From CAZBRS01 sp964494475 (lineage in GTDB: Bacteria; Myxococcota_A; UBA9042; CAZBRS01), in contig CAZBRS010000009.1 of assembly GCA_964494475.1 (NCBI GenBank), positions 1 through 64,000 on the forward strand: a DNA stretch of 64,000 nucleotides. The letters run 5' to 3'. The position numbers were made by a program, and so were the translations under genes. Below are positions 44,814 through 54,107 of the stretch, in pieces. Under the pieces are notes generated by a model, which saw only the letters and a program-made list of their open reading frames with translations, did no database searches and was not told the origin of the DNA. Numbering within the stretch: position 1 is the stretch's first letter; each line of letters starts with the position of its first letter.

Positions 44814-46502
44814 CTACCGACCCAGGCCGGGCGGCAGCGCCGCCAGGAGCGACGTGACCGTGGCCTGCACCAGGTCGAAGATCGGCATGGGCCACACGCC
44901 GAGCAGCACCGTGAGGACGGCCAGCGGGTAGAGCGTCAGGCGCTCGCGCCACGTGAGGTCCCAGAGCCCGGACCACTTCTCGTTCACGGCCCCCAGGAAC
45001 ATGCGCTGCATCGTCCACAGGTAGTAGGCGGCCGTGATGATGACCGAGAGGGCACCCACGGCCACCAGGCCGCGGAAGAGGCCGTCGCGGGCCACGAACG
45101 CGCCGAGGAAGACGAGCACCTCGCCGACGAAGCCGGCCAGGCCCGGCAAGCCGAGCGAGGCCATGAACGCGAAGCCCGTGAGCGCCGTGTACTCGGGCAG
45201 GCGCGCGGCCAACCCGCCGAAGCCCTCGATGTCGCGCGTGTGCGCGCGGTCGTAGATGACGCCGGCGAGGAGGAAGAGCATGGCGCTGACCACGCCGTGC
45301 GACACCATCTGGAAGATCGAGCCCGTTACAGACTGGGGCGTGGCGGCGGCCAGGCCCAGCAGGCAGAAGCCCATGTGCGAGACCGAGGAGTAGGCGATGA
45401 GCTTCTTCAGATCCTTCTGCGCCATGCACACGAAGGCACCGTACACGATGTTGACGACGCCGATGATGCCGATGGCGTAGGCGGCCCAGAGCAGGCTCTC
45501 GGGGAAGAGCTGCAGGTTGAAGCGGAACATGCCGTACATGCCCGTCTTCAGGAGGATGCCGGCCAGGATCACGCTGATGGGCGTGGGGGCGTCGACGTGG
45601 GCGTCGGGCAACCACGTGTGGAAGGGGAACATCGGCACCTTGATGGCGAAGCCGATGAAGAGCCCCACGAACACCACGCGGACGAAGGCCATGCCCAAGA
45701 CGGGGGCCGCCCCGGTGAAGACGCCCGCGCGAGCCTGGGACGTGAGGTGCACCAGGTTGAAGGTGTGCTGGGTCATGGAGCCGTCGGCCAGGGTGGCCGG
45801 GCCCGACGCGTAGTAGATGGCGATCATGGCCAGCAGCATGAGCACGGAGCCGGCCAGGGTGTAGAGGAAGAACTTGATGGCGGCGTAGGGCCCGCCCCGC
45901 ACGCGGCCGTCGGCGTCGCGGCGCGACGGCGCGCCCCAGATGCCGATGAGGAAGTACATGGGCAGGAGCATGACCTCCCAGAACACGTAGAACAGGAAGA
46001 AGTCCTGCGCCGCGAACGTGCCGAGCACGCCGGTCTCGAGCAGCAGGAAGAGCACCCAGAAGCCGGGCACGCGCTTGCGGCTGAAGTGGGGGTGGTGGTC
46101 GTCGAGGCGCCCGAACCACGGCACCGACGCCACGGCGGCGGCCAGGAACACGACCACCGTGAGCACCACCATCGAGAGCGACAGGCCGTCGACGCCCACG
46201 AAGTACTCGATGCTCCAGGAGCGCATCCACACCAGGCGGTGCAGGAACTGCAGGTTGGCGGTCGAGGCGTCGAAGCCGGCCCACAGCGCGAAGCCGAGCA
46301 CGGTCGCCACCAGGGTGGTCAGCAGGCCGATGGCGCGCGAGGCCTGGTCGATGGCGGCCTGCGGCAGGCGCAGCACCGGGCGAAGGGCGAGCAGCACCAG
46401 GATGGCGGCGAGCCCGAGGGCCGGCGTGAAGACCGTCCAGGTGAGCAGGGTGCTCTGGGTCATCAGGTTCATGGGCGTCATCACGTTCATGGCGGTCACC
46501 AA
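44814..46502 (-). CDS. nuoM: NADH-quinone oxidoreductase subunit M
   Basis: 562 aa, an antiporter-like proton channel of complex I. Helix motifs include FYVFWEVMLLPMYFLIGIWG (catalytic Glu region), MFPFHTWLPDAHVDAPTPIS (Lys/His channel), and YSSVSHMGFCLLGLAA. ATG at 46502 overlaps nuoL by 7 bases. Three further in-frame ATGs follow in the next 13 codons, and MTQSTLL (46463) may be the real start. Length is slightly above E. coli NuoM (509). Confidence 0.95.
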   Translation of the reverse strand: MVTAMNVMTPMNLMTQSTLLTWTVFTPALGLAAILVLLALRPVLRLPQAAIDQASRAIGLLTTLVATVLGFALWAGFDASTANLQFLHRLVWMRSWSIEYFVGVDGLSLSMVVLTVVVFLAAAVASVPWFGRLDDHHPHFSRKRVPGFWVLFLLLETGVLGTFAAQDFFLFYVFWEVMLLPMYFLIGIWGAPSRRDADGRVRGGPYAAIKFFLYTLAGSVLMLLAMIAIYYASGPATLADGSMTQHTFNLVHLTSQARAGVFTGAAPVLGMAFVRVVFVGLFIGFAIKVPMFPFHTWLPDAHVDAPTPISVILAGILLKTGMYGMFRFNLQLFPESLLWAAYAIGIIGVVNIVYGAFVCMAQKDLKKLIAYSSVSHMGFCLLGLAAATPQSVTGSIFQMVSHGVVSAMLFLLAGVIYDRAHTRDIEGFGGLAARLPEYTALTGFAFMASLGLPGLAGFVGEVLVFLGAFVARDGLFRGLVAVGALSVIITAAYYLWTMQRMFLGAVNEKWSGLWDLTWRERLTLYPLAVLTVLLGVWPMPIFDLVQATVTSLLAALPPGLGR

Positions 46503-48676
46503 GCGAGCAGGTAGGCGAGCACGACGAGGCCGAGCGCGCCCAGGGCCAGCCCCTGGACGTAGGCCTGCACGTGGCCGGTCTGCACGCGCCGCAGCGCGCG
46601 CCCGGCGGCGGCGACGGCGCCACCCACGAGGTTCACGAGGCCGTCGACGAAGAGGCGATCGATCGAGCCCTGCAGGGCCGAGAAGATCCGGCCGATGGTG
46701 CCGACCAGGTTCACGAGGCCGTCGAGGAGGCGCGTGTCACCGAGGGCCAAACCGCGCGAGAGGGCCAGCGACGGGCGCACCACCGAGGCGTCGTAGGCCT
46801 CGTCGACGTAGTACTTGTGGAAGACGACGCGGTGCACGCCGCGGAGCCACCGGTTGGGGCTGTCGAGCAGCCGCTGCGGCAAGGTCGAGACGCCGTCCTT
46901 GTAGAGGGCCCGCGCCGCGCCGAAGCCCGCGAAGGCCACCACCACCGAGAACGCCATGAGGCCCCACTCGACGCCGTGGCCGAAGCCCGCGGAGGGCACG
47001 AGCCCGGCCGACGAGGCGAACACGGGCTCGAGCCAGTGCTCGAACAGGTTGGGCAGGCCCCAGAGCAGGGGCAGCCCTACATAGCCGCCCGCCACGGCCA
47101 GCAGGGCCAGCGTGGCGAGCACCCAGGTGATGGAGCGTGGCGACTCGACCGGTGCGTGGCCGTGGCCCGCGTCGTGGCCGTGGTCCGTGGGCGCGGCGCC
47201 CCGGTACGTGCCCGAGAACGTCAGGTAATACGAGCGGAACATGTAGAACGACGTGCCTAGCGCGGCCAGCGCTGCCAGGGCCCAGAGCGTGATGCCGCCG
47301 CCGGGCAGCAGCACGAGGCCCGAGTCGAAGGCCTTCCAGAGGATCTCGTCCTTCGAGAAGAAGCCCGAGAAGAACGGGAAGCCTGCGATGGCGGCCGTGG
47401 ACAGGAAGTACGTGACGGCGGTGACGGGCATGAGCTTGCGGAGGCCGCCCATACGGCGCATGTCCTGCTCGTGGTGACAGCCCAGGATGACCGAGCCCGA
47501 GCCGAGGAAGAGGCAGGCCTTGAAGAAGGCGTGCGTGACCACGTGGAAGATGCCCACCCAGAAGGCGCCCACGCCGACCGCCAGGAACATGAAGCCGAGT
47601 TGGCTGACGGTCGAGTAGGCGAGCACCTTCTTGATGTCGTACTGGAACAGGCCGATCGAGGCGGCGAAGATGGCCGTGAGCGCGCCCGTGGTGGCCACGA
47701 CGGTCATGGCTGCCGGCGACAGCACGAAGACGAAGTGCAGGCGCGCCACCATGTAGACGCCGGCGGTGACCATGGTGGCCGCGTGGATGAGCGCGGAGAC
47801 CGGGGTGGGGCCGGCCATGGCGTCGGGGAGCCACACGTAGAGCGGGATCTGGGCCGACTTGCCCGTGGCGCCCACGAAGAGCAGCAGCGCGATGAGCGTC
47901 GCGAGCCCGAGCCCCGCGACCTCGGTGTTCACCAGATACGCGCGCTTCTCGGGCGCCTGGACGAGCTGCTCGACCTCGCGGAACGCGAGCGACGTGCGGA
48001 CCTCGTGGTGGGCGGGGTTCACGGCGTCGTGGACCGCGGCGACGCCCACCGGAGCGGTGAGCAGCCCCCAGAACAGGAGGTACAGGCCCAGGCAGAACCC
48101 GAAGTCGCCGATGCGGTTCACCACGAAGGCCTTCATGCCCGCGGCGGCCTTCGCCTGATCGCGCCACCAGAAGCTGATGAGCAGGTACGAGCAGAGCCCC
48201 ACGCCCTCCCAGCCCACGAACATCACGAGGAAGTTGTCGCCGAGCACCAGCGTGAGCATGGCGAACAGGAAGAGGTTCAGGTAGGCGAAGAAGCGCCAGT
48301 AGGCCGGGTCGTCCCGCATGTAGCCGACGGAGTACACGTGGATGAGCGTGCCGACGACGGTGACCACCAGCGTCATGACGCCCGAGAGGCGATCGAAGAC
48401 GAGGGCGGCGTCGGCTCGCAGCACGCCGATCTCGAGCCAGGTCCAGTAGTTCGCGTACAGCGACGTGCCGTGCTCGGCGGCCGCCAGCGTGAGGAAGGCG
48501 TAGACCGCGAGCAGCGTGGAGCCGAGGGGCAGCAGGATGGCCGGCAGGTGCACGGCGGCGCGTCCGAAGCGGGCCTGCATCCGGGCGCCCATCACGCCAT
48601 TCCAGAGCGCGCCCAGCAGGGGCAGCAGCGGGATGAGGCCGAGCAGCGGGAAGTCTTGGAGGGCAGGCGCGTGCAC
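46496..48676 (-). CDS. nuoL: NADH-quinone oxidoreductase subunit L
   Basis: 726 aa, the distal proton pump of complex I with the long lateral helix at its C-terminus. Signatures: MFVGWEGVGLCSYLLISFWW, YVWLPDAMAGPTPVSALIHA, YSTVSQLGFMFLAVGVGAFW, and FSKDEILWKAF. The GTG start at 48676 lies 5 bases after the nuoK stop. A His-rich loop (TDHGHDAGHGHAP, about 490-505) is unusual and could bind metal. The C-terminal region (about 600-726) includes the traverse helix. Confidence 0.95.
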   Translation of the reverse strand: MHAPALQDFPLLGLIPLLPLLGALWNGVMGARMQARFGRAAVHLPAILLPLGSTLLAVYAFLTLAAAEHGTSLYANYWTWLEIGVLRADAALVFDRLSGVMTLVVTVVGTLIHVYSVGYMRDDPAYWRFFAYLNLFLFAMLTLVLGDNFLVMFVGWEGVGLCSYLLISFWWRDQAKAAAGMKAFVVNRIGDFGFCLGLYLLFWGLLTAPVGVAAVHDAVNPAHHEVRTSLAFREVEQLVQAPEKRAYLVNTEVAGLGLATLIALLLFVGATGKSAQIPLYVWLPDAMAGPTPVSALIHAATMVTAGVYMVARLHFVFVLSPAAMTVVATTGALTAIFAASIGLFQYDIKKVLAYSTVSQLGFMFLAVGVGAFWVGIFHVVTHAFFKACLFLGSGSVILGCHHEQDMRRMGGLRKLMPVTAVTYFLSTAAIAGFPFFSGFFSKDEILWKAFDSGLVLLPGGGITLWALAALAALGTSFYMFRSYYLTFSGTYRGAAPTDHGHDAGHGHAPVESPRSITWVLATLALLAVAGGYVGLPLLWGLPNLFEHWLEPVFASSAGLVPSAGFGHGVEWGLMAFSVVVAFAGFGAARALYKDGVSTLPQRLLDSPNRWLRGVHRVVFHKYYVDEAYDASVVRPSLALSRGLALGDTRLLDGLVNLVGTIGRIFSALQGSIDRLFVDGLVNLVGGAVAAAGRALRRVQTGHVQAYVQGLALGALGLVVLAYLLAW

Positions 48677-48681
48677 GGCGG

Positions 48682-48987
48682 CTACTCCTTCAACTCAGAG
48701 GCCTCGCCCGCATCGACCGAGCGGTGCGAGCGGAAGAGCTGCAGCACGATGGCGAGGGCAACGACCGCCTCGGCCGCGGCGAGCACGATGCCGAACAGGG
48801 CGAAGACCTGGCCGTCGAAGCCCGCGCCGTGGCGGCTGAAGGCCACCAGGTTGAGGATCGCGGCGTTCAGCACGAGCTCGACGCCCATGAGGATGGCGAT
48901 GGAGTTGCGACGCGCGATGAGGGTGAAGACCCCCAGCGCCAGCAACACGCCCGACAGCGTGACGTAATGCGCCAGCCCGATGGTCAT
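48682..48987 (-). CDS. nuoK: NADH-quinone oxidoreductase subunit K
   Basis: 101 aa, three membrane helices, related to MnhC/MrpC. ARRNSIAILMGVELVLNAAI carries the conserved Glu of helix 2, and FALFGIVLAAAEAVVALAIV the second conserved Glu. The start at 48987 overlaps the nuoJ stop (ATGA). Confidence 0.95.
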   Translation of the reverse strand: MTIGLAHYVTLSGVLLALGVFTLIARRNSIAILMGVELVLNAAILNLVAFSRHGAGFDGQVFALFGIVLAAAEAVVALAIVLQLFRSHRSVDAGEASELKE

Positions 48988-49487
48988 GACCGCCTCCAGC
49001 CGCGGGCCAGCGTGACACCCCCGAGCAGGGCCGCCAACAGCAGCATGGACACCAGCTCGAAGGGCAGCACGTAGGTGCCGAGCAGGGCGTTGCCCATGGC
49101 CTCGGTGCTCGGCCCGGCGGGCGCCTCGGCGGAGTTGGGGAAGGCCCCGGCCGCGAGCACCACGACCGCCAGCAGGCCGACGGCGGCGACGCTGGCGCCG
49201 AGCATGCGACCGTGCGCGTTCGACGCGCGCACGTTGGCGATGCCCGACGTGAGCATGACGGCGAAGAGCACGAGCACGCTGATGCCGCCCACGTAGACCA
49301 GCAGCTGCACGACGGTGAGCAGGTCGGCCGACAGGGAGGCGTAGAGGCCCGCCACGCCGATGAGCGCGGCGAAGAGCCCGAAGGCCGAGCGCACGATGTT
49401 GGTCGAGAACGCCACCCACGCCGCGCCGAGCACGGTCAGGGCGGCCAGCAGGTAGAAGACGACGACCGGGATGACGGCGTCGGTCAT
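48984..49487 (-). CDS. nuoJ: NADH-quinone oxidoreductase subunit J
   Basis: 167 aa, five membrane helices; it forms part of the E-channel linking the quinone site to the pumps. The conserved VQLLVYVGGISVLVLFAVML helix, with its pi-bulge glycines, is clear. The start overlaps the nuoI stop by 4 bases. Confidence 0.94.
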   Translation of the reverse strand: MTDAVIPVVVFYLLAALTVLGAAWVAFSTNIVRSAFGLFAALIGVAGLYASLSADLLTVVQLLVYVGGISVLVLFAVMLTSGIANVRASNAHGRMLGASVAAVGLLAVVVLAAGAFPNSAEAPAGPSTEAMGNALLGTYVLPFELVSMLLLAALLGGVTLARGWRRS

Positions 49488-50185
49488 GGCGTGGGCTCCT
49501 TCTTCGCCGCGGGCTCCTGCTCCGGCGCTGGAGTGGGCTCGGGCGCTGAAGCCGGAGTGGGCTCGGGCGCTGAAGCGGGCGCTGGAGCCGGCGCAGGTGC
49601 TGGCGCGACGCGCGACTCGGCGCCCGGACGGCCGCGGAAGCCGTGCAGGACGTGCTTCAGGATGGCGCCGCGGGGCGCGCGCTCCGGGGCCTCGCCGGCC
49701 TTGTGCCGGGCCACGGGCACGGGGCTCGTCACGAAGTGCAGCCGGAGGTCGTCGAGGCTCGCCGCCGTGGCCTCGAACTCGGCCGAGTGCGCGATGGCGC
49801 CGGTCCCGCAGGCCTCGGAGCAGAGGCCGCAGTACATGCAGCGCGCGATGTCGATGTCGAACGTCGCGAGCTCACGGCCGCCCGCGGCGTTCTTCTGCAC
49901 GTCGATCGTGATGCAGTCGATGGGGCACGTCTTCTCGCACAGCAGGCAGCCCGTGCACAGCCGCACGTCGACCTCGAGGATGCCGCGATAGCCCTCGGGC
50001 AGGGTCTCCTGCACGGGCCGCTCGAGCTTGTCGGGGTACTGGATGGTCATCGGGCGCCGGAACATCCACGACAGCGTGACGCCCAACCCGTCCAGCACGG
50101 ACGAGACGGCGCGGCTCACGTTGCAGAGCCAGCCACCGAGCCCTCCGGGGGTCTTCTTCAGGGAAGCCGGTACGGCGGATACCAA
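49484..50185 (-). CDS. nuoI: NADH-quinone oxidoreductase subunit I, with a Pro/Ala tail
   Basis: About 233 aa if started at TTG 50185, which follows GGAGGGCAAGGAG and overlaps the end of nuoH; GTG at 50119 (211 aa) is an alternative. It is a peripheral-arm ferredoxin-like subunit with two [4Fe-4S] clusters N6a and N6b: CTGCLLCEKTCPIDC and CMYCGLCSEACGTGAI. Cysteine spacing is canonical. The C-terminus carries about 40 extra residues of Pro/Ala/Glu repeats (PAPAPAPAPASAPEPTPA, then KKEP), absent from E. coli NuoI (180 aa). They are encoded by short near-direct DNA repeats at about 49510-49610. Confidence 0.92.
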   Translation of the reverse strand: MVSAVPASLKKTPGGLGGWLCNVSRAVSSVLDGLGVTLSWMFRRPMTIQYPDKLERPVQETLPEGYRGILEVDVRLCTGCLLCEKTCPIDCITIDVQKNAAGGRELATFDIDIARCMYCGLCSEACGTGAIAHSAEFEATAASLDDLRLHFVTSPVPVARHKAGEAPERAPRGAILKHVLHGFRGRPGAESRVAPAPAPAPAPASAPEPTPASAPEPTPAPEQEPAAKKEPTP

Positions 50186-51420
50186 AGCTCCTTGCCCTCC
50201 ATGCGTTGGTAGAGGTCGCGGTCGGCCAGGTATGCTGCGCGGGCTCGCCGGAGGTGGCCCGCCAGCAGCAGGACGAACAGGAGCATCGTGAGGCCCCGGA
50301 GGCTCCAGTCGATCACCCCGCCCTCGGGCACGGCGGCCAGCAGCACGAGCACGCCGGCCACGCACACGAGCGCGAGGGGCACCAGGTACTTCCAGCACAG
50401 GATCATCATCTGGTCGACGCGCAGGCGCGGCAACGTCCAGCGCAGCTGGATCACGAACACCACGAGCATCGAGACCTTGGCCACGAGCACCGCGAAGGAC
50501 AGCGCCTGCCAGCCGACCCAGGCCAGGCCCGTGGCGCCGGACAGGGTGTTCGCCGCCACGCCGGGGATCTGCCAGCCGCCCAGGAAGGCGACCGAGGCGA
50601 GGACCGAGATGACCCAGAGATTGCCCCACTCGGCGAACATGAACCACAGGAAGCGCATGCCCGAGTATTCGACGTGGAAGCCCGCGACGAGCTCGGACTC
50701 CCCCTCGGGCAGATCGAAGGGGGTGCGGTTGCTCTCGGCCACCGAGGCGGTCAGCGACACGAAGAAGGCGACGAACAGGAAGGGGTTCCGGACCAGGAAC
50801 CACTCCCAGGGCCAACCGCCCTGGGCCTGCACGAGGCCCTGCATCGACAGCGTGCCGGCCGCCAGCACCACGGCCATGAGCGCGAAGGCCGAGGGGATTT
50901 CGTAGGAAACGAGCTGCGCGGCGCTGCGGATGCCGCCGAAGAGCGCCCACTTGCTGTTCGAGGACCAGCCCGCCATCAGGATGCCGATGACGACCAGGCC
51001 CGAGATGGCCAGCAGGTACAGGAGCCCCACGTCGAGGTCGGCGCCCACGAGGTTGGCGCCGAAGGGCAGCACCACGAACGTGCTCATGTACCCCCCGAAC
51101 ACGAGGTAGGGGGCGAAGCGGAACAGCGGCTTGTCGGCCGCCGTGGGGATGATGTCTTCCTTCAGGAAGCACTTCAGGCCGTCGGCCAGCCACTGCAGCA
51201 CGCCCTGCGGCCCCACCCGGTTCGGGCCCACGCGCGACATGATGCGGGCGGCGATGCGGCGCTCCCAGTAGGTGACCGGCCCCGCGAAGAGGGCGATGAA
51301 GACGAAGGCGAGCAGGGCCAGCGCCACCATGAGGCCGAGGTGCACGACCCAGGAGTAGGGCCAGGTGGCGGGGTCGACGCCCAGCAGGGACTGCACGTGA
51401 TCGGCGAGGGGTCCGAGCAT
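50158..51420 (-). CDS. nuoH: NADH-quinone oxidoreductase subunit H
   Basis: 420 aa, a membrane subunit that forms the quinone entry tunnel. Conserved loops are present: YWERRIAARIMSRVGPNRVG, LKEDIIPTAADKPLF, and VAESNRTPFDLPEGESELVA (acidic residues of the quinone cavity), then GFHVEYSGMRFLWFM. It starts at the last base of the nuoCD stop (TGATG overlap), so no nuoE, F or G can lie between. Confidence 0.95.
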   Translation of the reverse strand: MLGPLADHVQSLLGVDPATWPYSWVVHLGLMVALALLAFVFIALFAGPVTYWERRIAARIMSRVGPNRVGPQGVLQWLADGLKCFLKEDIIPTAADKPLFRFAPYLVFGGYMSTFVVLPFGANLVGADLDVGLLYLLAISGLVVIGILMAGWSSNSKWALFGGIRSAAQLVSYEIPSAFALMAVVLAAGTLSMQGLVQAQGGWPWEWFLVRNPFLFVAFFVSLTASVAESNRTPFDLPEGESELVAGFHVEYSGMRFLWFMFAEWGNLWVISVLASVAFLGGWQIPGVAANTLSGATGLAWVGWQALSFAVLVAKVSMLVVFVIQLRWTLPRLRVDQMMILCWKYLVPLALVCVAGVLVLLAAVPEGGVIDWSLRGLTMLLFVLLLAGHLRRARAAYLADRDLYQRMEGKELWYPPYRLP

Positions 51421-53057
51421 CAGCGGTCGACCTCCGGTGCGATGACGTCGAGCGAGCCGATGAGCGCCACGATGTCGGCGACCATGAGGCCGGGGCTGAG
51501 GTGCTCGATCAGGGGCATGGCCGTGAAACAGCCGGTGCGGATGCGCACGCGCCACGGACGGTCGGTGCCGTCGGAGAGCACGTAGAAGCCGGCCTCGCCG
51601 CGCGGCGCCTCGACCCGGCCGTAGGCCTCGTTGGCCGGCACCTTGAGCACGCGCGGCACCTTGGCGCGCACCTCGCCCTCGGGCAGCATGGCGATGGCCT
51701 GGCGCAGGATGCGGACGCTCTGCAACATCTCGAGCAGGCGCACCTTGAAGCGGTCGTACGAGTCGCCGACCTGGCCGCGCCAGCCCTGGCCCAGCGGAAT
51801 GTCGAACTCGAGCTCGGGGTACACGGAGTAGGGCTCGGCGCGGCGCAGATCCCACGGGATGCCCGAGGCGCGCAGGTTGGGGCCCACGATGGCGTAGGAG
51901 AGGGCATCGGCCTGGCTGAGCGTGGCGACGTTGGCCAGGCGTGCCACGAAGATCTCGTTGGTGGTGATGAGGCGGTCGAACTCCTGGCAGATGACCTCGA
52001 AGTGGTCGGCCCAGCGCAGGATCTTCTCGAGCGTCGGGGCGTCGAGGTCGCGGGCCACGCCGCCGATGCGCATGTAGGTGTACGTCAGCCGGGCGCCGCA
52101 GATGAGCTCCATGATGTCGTTGATGGTCTCGCGCTCGCGCAGCCAGTGGATGAAGGGCGTGTAGGCGCCGAGGTCGAGGGTCATCGCGCCGGTGCCGACC
52201 AGGTGGCTGGCGATGCGATTCAGCTCGCACGCGATGACGCGGCAGAACTCGGCGCGGCGGGGCACCTCGATGCCCGCCAGGCGCTCGACGGCCATGGCCC
52301 AGGCCTGGTTCGTGAACATGCCGCCCAGGTAGTCGACGCGGTCGGTGTAGGGCATGGTGCCGGCGTAGGCGTTCATCTCCGCCAGCTTCTCGATGCCGCG
52401 GTGCAGGTAGCCGACGTCGGGGATCGCGCGGCGCACGATCTCGCCGTCGGTCTCGAGCAGGAAGTTGAGCACGCCGTGGGTGGCGGGGTGGTGCGGGCCC
52501 ATGTTGAGCAGCATGAGGCCGTCGGACTCGGGGGCCTTGGCCACGTGCTGGGGAACGCTCACCGTGCGAACGGGCGTGACAGCGGCGCGCGACGTGGGGA
52601 TGCCATGGTACACGTCGGGGCGGACGTAGTCCTTGCGCAGGGGGTGGCCCACCCAGTCTTCGGGCAGCATGATGCGCTTCAGGTTGGGGTGGCCCTCGAA
52701 GTGCACGCCCATGAGGTCGAACTGCTCGCGCTCGAACCAGTTGGCCACGGCCCACACGTCGCAGACCGAGGCCACCGAGGGCGCTTCGCGGGGCAGGGTG
52801 GTCTTCAGCACCACCGTCTGCTTTTCGCCCAGCACCGACAGCAGGTGCCACGCGACCTCGATGGACTCGGGCGGGCGGTCGATGGCGGTGACGAGGCGCA
52901 GGGTGTCCATGCCGAGGGAGTCGCGGAGCAGCAGGCAGGCTGGCTTCACGACCTGGGGCTGCAGGCGGACGGCGGGGTCTGCCTGGGCTTCGTCGACCCC
53001 CACGACGCCCTCGCCGAACGTGCCCTTCAGCCTCAGGACGATCTCGGAGAACGTCAC
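51420..53057 (-). CDS. nuoCD: Fused NADH-quinone oxidoreductase subunit C/D
   Basis: 545 aa. About residues 1-165 are NuoC (FEREQFDLMGVHFEGHPNLK, RKDYVRP). The rest is NuoD (MLLNMGPHHPATHGVLNFLL, then DVGYLHRGIEKLAE, the quinone-site His and Tyr, and a C-terminus ending DIVALIGSLDVIAPEVDR). This is the 49-kDa and 30-kDa pair at the quinone site. Fusion is as in Gammaproteobacteria; many other phyla keep separate genes. The GTG start at 53057 overlaps nuoB (GTGA). Confidence 0.95.
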   Translation of the reverse strand: MTFSEIVLRLKGTFGEGVVGVDEAQADPAVRLQPQVVKPACLLLRDSLGMDTLRLVTAIDRPPESIEVAWHLLSVLGEKQTVVLKTTLPREAPSVASVCDVWAVANWFEREQFDLMGVHFEGHPNLKRIMLPEDWVGHPLRKDYVRPDVYHGIPTSRAAVTPVRTVSVPQHVAKAPESDGLMLLNMGPHHPATHGVLNFLLETDGEIVRRAIPDVGYLHRGIEKLAEMNAYAGTMPYTDRVDYLGGMFTNQAWAMAVERLAGIEVPRRAEFCRVIACELNRIASHLVGTGAMTLDLGAYTPFIHWLRERETINDIMELICGARLTYTYMRIGGVARDLDAPTLEKILRWADHFEVICQEFDRLITTNEIFVARLANVATLSQADALSYAIVGPNLRASGIPWDLRRAEPYSVYPELEFDIPLGQGWRGQVGDSYDRFKVRLLEMLQSVRILRQAIAMLPEGEVRAKVPRVLKVPANEAYGRVEAPRGEAGFYVLSDGTDRPWRVRIRTGCFTAMPLIEHLSPGLMVADIVALIGSLDVIAPEVDR

Positions 53058-53599
53058 GTCGTCGCCCTCCGCTTGTCGGCCCAGTGCTCGCCGCGCATGA
53101 GATCCTGAAGCCGCAGGATGGCCTCGTTCAGGGCCTCGGGGCGCGGGGGGCAGCCCGGCAGGTAGATGTCGACGGGCACGACGGCGTCGACGCCCGGCAC
53201 CACGGAGTACGATCGCTGGAAGAGCCCGCCGCAGTTGGCGCACGAGCCCATGGCGATCACGTAGCGCGGTTCGGCCATTTGCGCGTAGAGCAGGCGCACG
53301 CGGTCGGCCATCTTGTAGGTGATGGTGCCGGCGACGATGAGCAGGTCGGACTGGCGGGGGCTGGTGCGCGGGACCGCCCCGAAGCGATCGAGGTCGGTGC
53401 GCGGCCCGCCGGTCTGCATGAGCTCGATGCCGCAGCAGGCCGTGGCGAACAGCAGGTACCAGACCGAGCCCTCGCGGAACCAGTTGAGGAAGCGGTCGAC
53501 GGTCGTGGTGAGGACCTCGCCGCCGGCGTCACCGGGGTGACAGAGCTGCACCTCGTAGGGAGTGCCCAGCAGGGGTACGGGCTCGAGCGGGTCGGTCAT
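53054..53599 (-). CDS. nuoB: NADH-quinone oxidoreductase subunit B
   Basis: 181 aa, the N2-cluster subunit of the operon complex. LLFATACCGIELMQTGGPRT, RTSPRQSDLLIVAGTITYKM, MGSCANCGGLFQRSYSVVPG and PVDIYLPGCPPRPEALNEAI hold the four cluster cysteines. Compared with the orphan copy at 36438 it has about 20 extra N-terminal residues and a Lys/Arg tail. It overlaps nuoA by 4 bases. Confidence 0.95.
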   Translation of the reverse strand: MTDPLEPVPLLGTPYEVQLCHPGDAGGEVLTTTVDRFLNWFREGSVWYLLFATACCGIELMQTGGPRTDLDRFGAVPRTSPRQSDLLIVAGTITYKMADRVRLLYAQMAEPRYVIAMGSCANCGGLFQRSYSVVPGVDAVVPVDIYLPGCPPRPEALNEAILRLQDLMRGEHWADKRRATT

Positions 53600-54030
53600 G
53601 GGGCCTCCCGGGGCGCCTCGGGGGCGTGTTGCTCGTCGTCGTGCACCACCCCCACGTCGCGCAGCCAATCGAGGTCGCCACGCCCCCACAGGAAGGCCAG
53701 CGCGATGGCGAGGATGGCGAGGAACAGGAGGATCTCGACGACCGCCAGCCAGCCCTGGCCGAGGCCCACCCAGCGGCGCACCACCACCGCGACGGGCCAC
53801 GTGAGCGCGATCTCGACGTCGAACACCAGGAACAGCAGCGCCAGTTGGTAGAAGCGCGGGTTGAAGTTGAACCAGCCCGAACCGATGGGCTGCTCTCCGC
53901 ACTCGTAGGTCTGGTTCTTGATCGCGTCGGGCCGCGCAGGTCGGAGAAAACGTCCGAGAAAAAGAGCGCCCCCGACCACCGCGAAGGCCACGATGAGGAA
54001 GACGCCAACCAACGCGAAATCGACAGCCAC
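53596..54030 (-). CDS. nuoA: NADH-quinone oxidoreductase subunit A
   Basis: 144 aa, three membrane helices. It shows the conserved YECGEQPIGSGWFNFNPRFY loop near the quinone site and FDVEIALTWPVAVV with the acidic residues of helix 2. It is the first gene of the operon, with a GTG start at 54030 preceded by GAGG. Confidence 0.95.
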   Translation of the reverse strand: MAVDFALVGVFLIVAFAVVGGALFLGRFLRPARPDAIKNQTYECGEQPIGSGWFNFNPRFYQLALLFLVFDVEIALTWPVAVVVRRWVGLGQGWLAVVEILLFLAILAIALAFLWGRGDLDWLRDVGVVHDDEQHAPEAPREAP

Positions 54031-54060
54031 GAAGGTCCTCGTGACGGCATCAGCGGTCGC

Positions 54061-54089
54061 AAGCTATTCCGTGCCGGCGGAGAGATCAA
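54061..54089 (-). promoter_or_regulatory. Promoter for the nuo operon
   Basis: Minus strand: TTGATC (54089-54084), 17-base spacer, TAGCTT (54066-54061), about 31 bases before the nuoA start. Confidence 0.45.
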
Positions 54090-54107
54090 GAAGAATACGG
54101 AGGGGGG

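Noticed and set aside
43138..46623. 1161-codon minus-strand frame over nuoM/nuoN
   Set aside because: Out of frame with the clear NuoM and NuoN sequences; Arg/Pro/His-rich shadow.
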